14,079 bases of DNA from Prevotellaceae bacterium (GTDB taxonomy: Bacteria > Bacteroidota > Bacteroidia > Bacteroidales > Bacteroidaceae), in NCBI GenBank assembly GCA_021153165.1, contig JAGKTZ010000052.1:1-14079 (forward strand), given 5' to 3'. The position numbers were made by a program, and so were the translations under genes. Within the stretch, counting starts at the first letter, position 1. Each line of letters starts with the position of its first letter. Shown here piece after piece: positions 1 to 6,138 of the stretch. The notes under the pieces were generated by a model that saw only the letters and a list, made by a program, of their open reading frames with translations, searched no databases and was not told the origin of the DNA.

Positions 1-1
1 T

Positions 2-427
2 ATCGGTGATATTTTAACCGAGGTACAGAACGGCTTGGGATATGCTGATGCAAGAGCAAAATCAAATCGAATATTCTTCGAGGCTTTCCTTAAAGGACAG
101 ACTAATGGTTATAGCTATGGCGAACTTGTTGATATAGCCAATGCTGCAATATGGCAATACCGAGATATGTATCTGCGACCTGACTTTTATACAAATAATC
201 TTGAAAAAGTCAGAGTTATCATTGCTCCCGTAATCGAAGATTATAAATTCGGCAAGGTCACTTATACGGAAGCAGAATTTAATGCACGAAATATGATTTA
301 TCAATCAGTAAAACCTGATTTTAATCCCGATGTGGAATATATGAAAGATCCTCTTTCGAGGGATATTCCGGCGGTGGATAATAGCTTATTTATACTCGCA
401 AGAAAGTTGATCTTGGAAAGCAAATAA
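2..427 (+). CDS. Partial CDS, C-terminal end of unrecognised protein
   Basis: The reading frame is open from the left edge, so the true start lies outside the window; an internal TTG at 35 is not needed as a start. About 141 residues are visible, mostly predicted helical and rich in Tyr, Asn and Asp, ending in a charged tail (ARKLILESK). I recognise no domain, signal peptide or membrane segment. It ends 28 bases before the DUF4292 lipoprotein gene on the same strand, so the two may be co-transcribed. In many Bacteroidales genomes a tetratricopeptide-repeat gene sits at this position, but I see no TPR pattern here. The segment is visibly more AT-rich than the genes that follow. Reality as a coding region is supported by the long open frame and compact spacing; function is unknown. 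Confidence 0.65.
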   Translation: MGDILTEVQNGLGYADARAKSNRIFFEAFLKGQTNGYSYGELVDIANAAIWQYRDMYLRPDFYTNNLEKVRVIIAPVIEDYKFGKVTYTEAEFNARNMIYQSVKPDFNPDVEYMKDPLSRDIPAVDNSLFILARKLILESK

Positions 428-455
428 TAGATAATACAAAATAAATAGAGCAACT

Positions 456-1331
456 ATGTGTATTAAAACAATCTTAAGACATAGCTTCGTGGCGCTTTCT
501 TTGGTGGGGGCCATGGTTACGGTGTCATCGTGTAAGGCGTCGCGTAATGCAGTTGAAGCGACATCGTCGTCGTCCGCGGCTACTAAGACCCCTCAAGTGA
601 GCAAAGCTGACAAATATGTGGCACAGGTCAAGCAAGCCCAACCCACTGCTACGCACCTCACGGCTAAGGCCAAGATACAAATGAAAAGCGGAAACAAAGA
701 TTTCAGCGTCAATGGAAATTTGCGTATGAAGCGCGATGAGGTGATTCAACTTTCTGTGCGTGTGATGGGAATTGAAGTTGGTCGTATGGAGTTTACTCCA
801 CAGGGCGTTTTGGTCTTGGATCGCGTCAACTCTCAGTACGTGCGCGCAGCTTATAATGATGTTTCTTATCTCCAAACGGCGGGGCTTGATTTTTATGCTT
901 TGCAATCGCTTTTTTGGAACGAATTATTTGCACCAAAGGTTAAGTCAAATGCTAATATAAGTAAGCGATTTCAAGCTAAAGAGCAGTCAGGTAAAATTTG
1001 TCTGACGCTGAATGATGAGCCTCAATTGACTTACGACTTTACTGTCGACGCTTCAAATTCACGTATTCAAACGGTAAAGGTGACACCCAAGGGGAACGCT
1101 TCCGCAGATAGTTTCTGCTGGACTTATAGCAAGTTTGAACCCTTTGCCCAAAGCACCTTCCCCTCACAGATGAAGTGCCAAGCGCAAAAAGGAAAGATCA
1201 AAGGCGACTTGACTCTTACCCTCAGTTCGATCAATGATGATACGGACTGGAAAGCGCAGAGTGAAATTCCCTCAAAGTATAAACAAAAAGATTTGCAGTC
1301 AATCTTAAGACTTTTGTCGAAACTTTTGTGA
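456..1331 (+). CDS. DUF4292 family lipoprotein
   Basis: This is a 291-residue protein with a lipoprotein signal. A basic N-terminus and hydrophobic core (ALSLVGAMVTV) lead to the lipobox VSSC, with the acylated Cys at about residue 26. A Ser/Thr/Ala-rich linker and a beta-rich body follow (for example GNLRMKRDEVIQLSVRV and GIEVGRMEF), resembling the LolA/LolB-like fold assigned to DUF4292. It probably sits on the periplasmic face of an envelope membrane and binds a hydrophobic ligand or lipid; that role is inferred from the fold and not proven. Known Bacteroidales synteny places DUF4292 directly before an M23/EnvC-like gene, exactly as here, with a gap of only 14 bases, so co-transcription is likely. 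ATG 456 is chosen because it gives the complete signal peptide. Confidence 0.85.
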   Translation: MCIKTILRHSFVALSLVGAMVTVSSCKASRNAVEATSSSSAATKTPQVSKADKYVAQVKQAQPTATHLTAKAKIQMKSGNKDFSVNGNLRMKRDEVIQLSVRVMGIEVGRMEFTPQGVLVLDRVNSQYVRAAYNDVSYLQTAGLDFYALQSLFWNELFAPKVKSNANISKRFQAKEQSGKICLTLNDEPQLTYDFTVDASNSRIQTVKVTPKGNASADSFCWTYSKFEPFAQSTFPSQMKCQAQKGKIKGDLTLTLSSINDDTDWKAQSEIPSKYKQKDLQSILRLLSKLL

Positions 1332-1426
1332 TATACGGGGAGTAGATGTTGTTTCAATACACAGATATAATAGCTCAGTCAATAAGGTTTGCTCATAATA
1401 ATATATTGTCTCGATTAAAATTGAAA

Positions 1427-2998
1427 ATGTCCAAGATATCCATGCATTCATTTTTTTCAAAGCGTAGTATTTGCAGAACCTGCAAGTACCTTTTCTTGTT
1501 GTTTACCCTCTTACTCCTGCCCTATGGGGCAATGGCTCAGACCAACAAGAAGGCGGCAAAAAAAACGACAACTAAGGTAACGACCACGGTTAAAAAAGGA
1601 AAAAGTGCCGCGAAGAATAACACTAAGAAAAACACAAAGAAAAAGGCTGCAGCACCGCAGATCAATCCCTCGCAAAAGGTTAAAAAAATGCAGCGGGAGA
1701 GCTCTAACTTGAAAAAGGAAATCAACAAGTCAGAAAACCTCATCGTCAGCAACAAAAATAGTGTCGCTGTGCAAATGAACAATCTGACTTTGCTCAACTC
1801 GCAAATAGACGAGCAGCGAACTGTTATCAAGAAAATCGGTCAGGAAACCGATTCGCTCAACGGCGCCATTAATTTGTTGGAACAAGACTTGGTGCGCTTG
1901 CAAAAGGAATTGGATGCATGTAAAAGTAACTACCGCCGCGCGCTCACCTACGTATCAAATACACGCCTCAAGCATAGCAGATGGGCGTACATCCTCATGG
2001 CGAAGGATTTTCGCACCATGTATCGCCGCATGAGATATGCTTCTGAATACTCAAAGAACCAAAAGGCGAGAGGAGAACTTATCAAGAAGAAAGAAGAAGA
2101 AATCAAAGTAAAACAGGAGGAGCTGCGGGGCGCAAAAGCTGCCAAAGATGAATTGATAGGTAAGGCTAAGCGTACACAGGAGAACCTTGAGGTGAAAAAG
2201 GGCGAACGAGAAGCTATCGTGAAGGAGCTAGACAAACAACGCAAAGAGTTGGAGAATAGCTTAGCTCAGCAGCGCAAGAAATATGCATCGCTCAATGCAC
2301 AAATTGACCGATTGATTCAGCAAGAAATCGCTGCTGCCGAGGCACGTCGAAAGGCTGAAGTAGAAAAGCGTAAGCGACGTGCAGCAGAAGAAGCTGCTAA
2401 GAAAAAAGCCGCAGAAGCTAAAAAGGCAGAAGAGGCAGCGAAGAAAAAATCGGCCAAGTCAAACTCTACGAAAAAGGGAACAAAGGCTGACAAAAAAGCT
2501 GAGAAGAATGCTGCAAAAGCTACTCCGATGCCTAAAGCTGAACCTACACCTAAATTTAGCGACCTTGACGATGCCGACACAAAACTCAGCAACAACTTTG
2601 CGGCCAATCGTGGTAAGTTGCCATCGCCCGTTGCTGGTGGTGCATCTGTCACAGGAAAGTTTGGTACGTATCAAGTAGAGGGACTCAGCGGCGTGACTTT
2701 GGACAATAAGGGTTGTAACCTTACAGCAACCCAAGGTGCTCGTGCACAAAGTATATTCCAAGGTGAAGTGACCAAGGTGGTCAATATTGGTGGCACTTAT
2801 ACCGTAATTATTCGCCACGGCAATTATTATTCCGTCTATAGCAACCTTTCCGCAGTCTACGTCACAGCTGGTACGAAAGTGTCGATGAGACAGTCGCTGG
2901 GCACGGTGGCAAGTGATGGCGCTGGGCACTCTATGTTGCACTTCCAGTTGCGTCGTAATACAGAAAAACTTAATCCGCTTTCGTGGATCAGACCATAA
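1427..2998 (+). CDS. EnvC-like murein hydrolase activator (LytM/M23 domain)
   Basis: From ATG 1427 this is a 523-residue secreted protein. It has a signal peptide (hydrophobic stretch LFLLFTLLLLPYGAMA, cleavage before QT), a Lys/Ala/Thr-rich linker, a long coiled coil (about residues 83-345, with the EnvC-like segment FRTMYRRMRYASEYS), a second Lys/Ala-rich linker, and a LytM/M23 domain in the last 128 residues. The zinc-ligand positions of active M23 enzymes are degenerate: the HxH motif reads SMLH, the first H-x(3)-D site reads LSGVTLD, and YAHLS reads YSNLS. It is therefore probably a non-catalytic activator of cell-wall amidases, as EnvC is in E. coli. The frame extends to ATG 1346, which has a GGGGAG sequence just upstream, but that start would put about 48 residues before the hydrophobic core. 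ATG 1442 is also possible. Confidence 0.88.
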   Translation: MSKISMHSFFSKRSICRTCKYLFLLFTLLLLPYGAMAQTNKKAAKKTTTKVTTTVKKGKSAAKNNTKKNTKKKAAAPQINPSQKVKKMQRESSNLKKEINKSENLIVSNKNSVAVQMNNLTLLNSQIDEQRTVIKKIGQETDSLNGAINLLEQDLVRLQKELDACKSNYRRALTYVSNTRLKHSRWAYILMAKDFRTMYRRMRYASEYSKNQKARGELIKKKEEEIKVKQEELRGAKAAKDELIGKAKRTQENLEVKKGEREAIVKELDKQRKELENSLAQQRKKYASLNAQIDRLIQQEIAAAEARRKAEVEKRKRRAAEEAAKKKAAEAKKAEEAAKKKSAKSNSTKKGTKADKKAEKNAAKATPMPKAEPTPKFSDLDDADTKLSNNFAANRGKLPSPVAGGASVTGKFGTYQVEGLSGVTLDNKGCNLTATQGARAQSIFQGEVTKVVNIGGTYTVIIRHGNYYSVYSNLSAVYVTAGTKVSMRQSLGTVASDGAGHSMLHFQLRRNTEKLNPLSWIRP

Positions 2999-3008
2999 GG
3001 GAATTATA

Positions 3009-3038
3009 GGAGGTGGAGTAGGGGAATACTCTACCTCC
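3009..3038 (+). other. Hairpin between the EnvC-like gene and nadA
   Basis: A 12-bp inverted repeat, GGAGGTGGAGTA and TACTCTACCTCC, encloses a GGGGAA loop. The only non-Watson-Crick pair is G with T, which would be a G-U wobble in plus-strand RNA and so favours that strand. No U-tract follows directly; an A-rich stretch precedes the nadA start 34 bases later. It could be a weak terminator, a processing site or an attenuating leader hairpin for nadA. Confidence 0.6.
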
Positions 3039-3072
3039 ACGTACATTGTAGATAGAAAAAAAAGAAAAAGAT

Positions 3073-4071
3073 ATGAGCAACGCAAAAGATACTTGGGCGG
3101 CGAAGGGATATATCGACGAGCCCATACCACAAGGCATAGATTTGAAGGCAGAAATACGTCGTCTGTGTGCAGAGAAGAAGGCCGTGATCATGGCACACTA
3201 CTACACCGAAGCTGAAATCCAGGATGTCGCAGATTTTGTCGGTGATAGCTTGGCTCTGGCACAATGGGCTGAGAAAACAGATGCTGAAATCATCGTGATG
3301 TGTGGCGTACACTTTATGGGCGAGACCAACAAAATTCTTTGCCCTAATAAGAAGATTCTCCTGCCCGACTTGAACGCGTCATGCTCCCTGGCGGAAAGTT
3401 GCCCCGCGGCAGACTTTGCAGCATTCACTGCAGCACATCCCGACCACAAGGTCATTTCTTATGTCAACACTTCGGCGGCAGTCAAGGCACACACCGACGT
3501 CGTGGTGACATCAAGCAACGCTAAGGAAATCGTAGAGAGTTTCCCCGCAGATCAACCCCTGATCTTCGGTCCCGACCGCAACTTGGGCGGCTACATCAAC
3601 GCCGTGACGGGTCGCGACATGCTCTTGTGGAATGGCGCATGCCACGTGCACGAGCGTTTTTCTGTCGAAAAACTTGTGGCGCTCAAAGCCGAGTATCCCG
3701 GAGCTAAAGTCTTGGTGCACCCTGAGTGCAAAGGCGCTATTGTGAAGTTGGCAGACAAGGTAGGCAGTACGGCTGCGCTGCTGAAATATGCCACCGAGAG
3801 CGAAGCAGACACTTTCCTGGTAGTTACCGAAAGCGGTATCTTGCACGAGATGCAGCGCAAGTCTCCACACAAGCACTTCATCCCCGTGCCTCCTGAAGAT
3901 GCGTCGTGCGCTTGCAACGAATGCAACTTCATGCGCTTGATCACGCTGAAAAAACTCTACTTGACACTCGTACACGAGTGGCCCGAAGTGCACGTCGACC
4001 AAGACGTAATCACAGCAGCCCGCCGCCCCATCGACGAGATGCTACGCATTTCAAAGGAATTGGGCTTGTAA
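3073..4071 (+). CDS. nadA: Quinolinate synthase A
   Basis: NadA condenses iminoaspartate (from NadB) with dihydroxyacetone phosphate to quinolinate, the second step of de novo NAD synthesis; it is a cytosolic [4Fe-4S] enzyme. The 332-residue length is typical. Family motifs are present: MAHYYTEAEIQ (40-50), GDSLALA, CGVHFMGETNKILCP, NTSAAVKA, VTSSNA, GPDRNLG and HPECKGAI. By alignment with the E. coli enzyme from memory, the three cluster cysteines are C104 (NASCSL), C190 (GACHVH) and C284 (CNECNFM); C281 and C284 form the C-terminal CxxC. nadB and nadC are not in the window. The start ATG lies after an A-rich tract typical of Bacteroidota leaders. An intrinsic terminator follows at 4129-4178. 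Confidence 0.97.
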   Translation: MSNAKDTWAAKGYIDEPIPQGIDLKAEIRRLCAEKKAVIMAHYYTEAEIQDVADFVGDSLALAQWAEKTDAEIIVMCGVHFMGETNKILCPNKKILLPDLNASCSLAESCPAADFAAFTAAHPDHKVISYVNTSAAVKAHTDVVVTSSNAKEIVESFPADQPLIFGPDRNLGGYINAVTGRDMLLWNGACHVHERFSVEKLVALKAEYPGAKVLVHPECKGAIVKLADKVGSTAALLKYATESEADTFLVVTESGILHEMQRKSPHKHFIPVPPEDASCACNECNFMRLITLKKLYLTLVHEWPEVHVDQDVITAARRPIDEMLRISKELGL

Positions 4072-4128
4072 AGTTTATTTCGAGAATTAACTTTTGCATA
4101 GAATATCTGTAAAAGTCTTTGCATAATC

Positions 4129-4178
4129 TACACCTCATAAGATTTGACCAAGTTCAAGTTCTATGAGGTGTATTTTTT
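4129..4178 (+). terminator. Rho-independent terminator of nadA
   Basis: A perfect 11-bp inverted repeat, TACACCTCATA (4129-4139) and TATGAGGTGTA (4162-4172), is followed immediately by six T residues (4173-4178). The 22-base loop can pair partly with itself (TTGACC with AGTTCAA). Its position 57 bases after the nadA stop fits termination of the nadA transcript. Confidence 0.88.
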
Positions 4179-4262
4179 GCTGCTATAGATGTATATACCT
4201 TGAAGTAGGGCGTAATCGTTTTGAAAAAATAAGATGCAATTAAAAATATTCTTATATTACAC

Positions 4263-4293
4263 TTCGTCAAATATGAAATCTTTTATACATTTG
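4263..4293 (+). promoter_or_regulatory. Bacteroidota-type promoter for the structured RNA
   Basis: The -7 element TACATTTG (4286-4293) matches the Bacteroidota consensus TAnnTTTG exactly. A -33-like TTCG (consensus TTTG) lies 19 bases upstream at 4263-4266, which is standard spacing. Transcription would begin near 4299-4301, just ahead of the folded RNA. No other exact TAnnTTTG was found between here and the nuclease gene. Confidence 0.7.
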
Positions 4294-4299
4294 TGGTGA

Positions 4300-4481
4300 C
4301 ATATTGAAAAATATAGCATTTGCTATTGTTTTGAGGTTTAGGAAATCGCCAATTTCATTAACGGACTTAAAAACAGTGGTAGGTGCCCACGTATATGCGT
4401 GTGGCATTTCCTTGTTAGTCCGTAAGGTGTTTGGCGATACCTCTAAACCAACAGGAAGCTTCACGCATTTTGTGTGCTTCC
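4300..4481 (+). ncRNA. Structured RNA, possibly 6S-like or Bacteroidales-specific
   Basis: Four nested helices form one long interrupted hairpin: GGTTTAG 4335-4341 with 4443-4449 (7 bp), ATCGCCAA 4345-4352 with 4431-4438 (8 bp), ACGGACT 4361-4367 with 4417-4423 (7 bp), and TGCCCACG 4384-4391 with CGTGtGGCA 4398-4406 (8 bp, one bulged T, loop TATATG). A second hairpin follows (GGAAGC 4454-4459 with GCTTCC 4476-4481, inner ACGCA/TGTGT). A small 5' hairpin lies at 4313-4326. The G-T pair in the second hairpin favours the plus strand, as does the promoter. A long arm closed by a basal stem with internal bubbles resembles 6S RNA, but I cannot match it to a family from memory. No T-tract terminator follows, so the 3' end is uncertain and it may also be the leader of the nuclease gene. 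Confidence 0.68.
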
Positions 4482-4531
4482 ATGTTCATAAGGGTATTTG
4501 CAAAACTTCTTAAATCTAAAAAATAAAAGAC

Positions 4532-5605
4532 ATGGACTTTAAAGATTCAATTAAAAGACTGACAGAACGTATTGAAAGTTTAAAAGCAAACCTTCAAACA
4601 GAAGAAGCGACTAAGACCGCACTCATCATGCCCTTTATTAGCGCATTGGGATATGATGTATTCAATCCTTTAGAAGTCTTGCCAGAAATGTGTTGTGACA
4701 TTGGCACGAAAAAGGGTGAAAAAATCGATTATGCAATTCTGAAAGACGGAGAACCCATTATCCTTGTCGAATGTAAGCACTGGCAACAAAATTTGACGCT
4801 ACACGACAATCAATTGTTGCGTTACTTTCATGTTTCTAAGGCTAAGTTTGGGGTATTGACGAATGGCATCATTTATCGCTTCTATACAGATCTTGCCGAA
4901 CCTAATAAGATGGATGAAAAACCTTTCCTGGAAGTTAATCTTTTGGACATTAAAGAGGAGCAAATTGAGGAACTAAAGAAATTCCACAAGTCATATTATG
5001 ATGTTGAGGAAATACTTAGCACGGCAAGTGAACTTAAATATATGGGAGAACTCCGCACTGTCATCGAAAAGGAATTCACATCACCATCGCCTGACCTCGT
5101 GAAGTTTCTTGGCAAGCAAGTCTACGAGGGCGTATTTACGCCAAAAGTCCTTGAGCAGTTCACCGCATTGCTAAAGCGTACTATACAAAATTATATTAAC
5201 ACCACTATTTCTGACCGTCTGAAAGCAGCGATTAATGACCATGAAACGATCAAGGTTGAGACGCCAAACGTTGAAGTTACAGAACCTGTAGTTGAGGACA
5301 TCCCTGCTAATAAAATTGTGACTACAGAAGAAGAAATCGAAGCATTCTATATCATCAAGGCCATTCTGCGTGATACTATAGCTACTGAGCGTGTCACATA
5401 TCGAGATGCTCAAAGTTATTTTGCAATATTTATTGACAATAACAACAGAAAACCTGTTTGCAGACTTTACCTTAATTCAGAAACAAACAAGAAGATCACA
5501 TTTGTTGGAGAAGATAAGAAAGAACAGCATAATAAGATCAACTCTCTTGACGAAATCTATCAATATTCTGATCAATTGATTGAGGCAGCAAAACGATTTG
5601 TCTGA
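4532..5605 (+). CDS. Stand-alone HsdR-N / type IV restriction-like nuclease
   Basis: This 357-residue cytosolic protein resembles the N-terminal nuclease domain of type I restriction HsdR subunits and the predicted type IV restriction endonucleases of COG4748. After an N-terminal helix it has E25 in TEEATKTALIMPFI, then a PD-(D/E)XK core: D66 (KIDYAIL) and E80-C-K82 (ILVECKHW). A conserved-looking QLLRYF helix and the strand GVLTNGIIYRFY follow. The middle is helical; the C-terminal 90 residues hold a small alpha/beta domain (VCRLYLNSETNKKITF). No methylase, specificity or helicase gene is adjacent, so the substrate is unknown; modified or foreign DNA is an inference from the family. It is more AT-rich than the genes to its right, which would fit horizontal acquisition. 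The start ATG is preceded by an A-rich leader, and the gene may be transcribed through the structured RNA. Confidence 0.85.
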   Translation: MDFKDSIKRLTERIESLKANLQTEEATKTALIMPFISALGYDVFNPLEVLPEMCCDIGTKKGEKIDYAILKDGEPIILVECKHWQQNLTLHDNQLLRYFHVSKAKFGVLTNGIIYRFYTDLAEPNKMDEKPFLEVNLLDIKEEQIEELKKFHKSYYDVEEILSTASELKYMGELRTVIEKEFTSPSPDLVKFLGKQVYEGVFTPKVLEQFTALLKRTIQNYINTTISDRLKAAINDHETIKVETPNVEVTEPVVEDIPANKIVTTEEEIEAFYIIKAILRDTIATERVTYRDAQSYFAIFIDNNNRKPVCRLYLNSETNKKITFVGEDKKEQHNKINSLDEIYQYSDQLIEAAKRFV

Positions 5606-5666
5606 TTATACGAGAGTCTGAGACCCTAAAAAAACAAACGCTAGCTAATTTCCCCTTCCCAATATT

Positions 5667-5711
5667 AAACCGACTGCAACATATATCCATGATGCAGTCG
5701 GTTTGCTTTTT
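5667..5711 (+). terminator. Rho-independent terminator of the nuclease gene
   Basis: A perfect 12-bp stem, AAACCGACTGCA (5667-5678) and TGCAGTCGGTTT (5693-5704), has a 14-base loop and is followed by GCTTTTT. It lies 62 bases past the stop codon. The reverse strand lacks a strong T-tract, so it mainly serves plus-strand transcription. Confidence 0.9.
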
Positions 5712-5752
5712 ATCCATAATTTCGATAGTAGTTTTTTGGAAAAATTACCTTC

Positions 5753-6030
5753 AACTAATGCCTCGAGAATCGCGTATTTGAAAAGGGAAATTCGGTGGCT
5801 TGTGTATACGCCAGTTTTGAGCGATTAGAATTTGTAGAATTTTAGGAAAAATAGAATATTTTTCGCCGCTTTTGTGGTAGTTTAGAACACAAAAAGGCCT
5901 TTTCCCCGAAAAAATAGGCAAAACTTTGTGGAAAAAAGTCAAGATGTCGTGAAAATTTTGCACCGTCTCGTTGAAAAAAAGTCTAACCTTTTTTGAAAAA
6001 GGTCTAGGTTTTTTTGTCGGAGGTCTTGAT
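5753..6030. repeat. 278-bp intergenic dispersed repeat, copy 1
   Basis: This copy starts AACTAATGCCTCGAGAATCG and ends GAGGTCTTGAT. It aligns without gaps to 13802-14079 in the same orientation, with about 208 of 278 bases identical by hand count; the last 100 bases are about 86% identical and the middle is the most diverged. The 3' part carries an A/T-rich palindrome (5986-6003) followed by a run of T. The copy lies in the gap between the nuclease terminator and the minus-strand terminator at 6038. A 70-codon minus-strand frame crosses it but is broken by stops in copy 2, so it is not treated as coding. Confidence 0.85.
5986..6017. other. A/T palindromic hairpin inside repeat copy 1
   Basis: ACCTTTTT and AAAAAGGT face each other across TG, giving a practical stem of 7 bp with a four-base loop. 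CTAGG and seven T residues follow, so it could act as a terminator on the plus strand. An A-run lies on its left, giving a partly bidirectional look. The same element is at 14035-14052. Confidence 0.55.
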
Positions 6031-6037
6031 TTGTTGC

Positions 6038-6073
6038 AAAAAAAACTAGGAGAGTGGATTTTTTCTCTCCTAG
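6038..6073 (-). terminator. Rho-independent terminator of the hydrolase gene
   Basis: On the minus strand, CTAGGAGAG and CTCTCCTAG form a perfect 9-bp stem with a 10-base loop, followed directly by eight T residues (the A-run at 6038-6045 on the plus strand). It lies 65 bases past the stop of the minus-strand alpha/beta hydrolase, and repeat copy 1 begins a few bases beyond the T-tract. Confidence 0.9.
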
Positions 6074-6138
6074 ATTGAAAATTTATTTTGTCAAAATTTA
6101 TGCAAGTTTTGCACTGGATTTTTGATGCTCTACTCCAC

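Noticed and set aside
2379..2560. Low-complexity Lys/Ala repeats in the EnvC-like gene as a possible tandem repeat
   Set aside because: The units are irregular at DNA level and fit a charged linker of the coiled-coil protein rather than a DNA repeat.
2459..3130. 223-codon minus-strand frame opposite the EnvC-like gene end
   Set aside because: It is antisense to the LytM domain and the nadA start, with no recognisable domain or signal.
4304..4513. 69-codon plus-strand frame across the structured RNA (and a 65-codon minus frame at 4267-4464)
   Set aside because: The region is dominated by nested complementary helices and starts at a promoter-like box a few bases upstream; the protein shows no domain, and its segments mirror the paired RNA arms. 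Base pairing explains the sequence better.
5751..5963. 70-codon minus-strand frame in repeat copy 1
   Set aside because: The same frame in copy 2 has at least two in-frame stops, the start would be GTG, and the whole frame lies inside an intergenic repeat.
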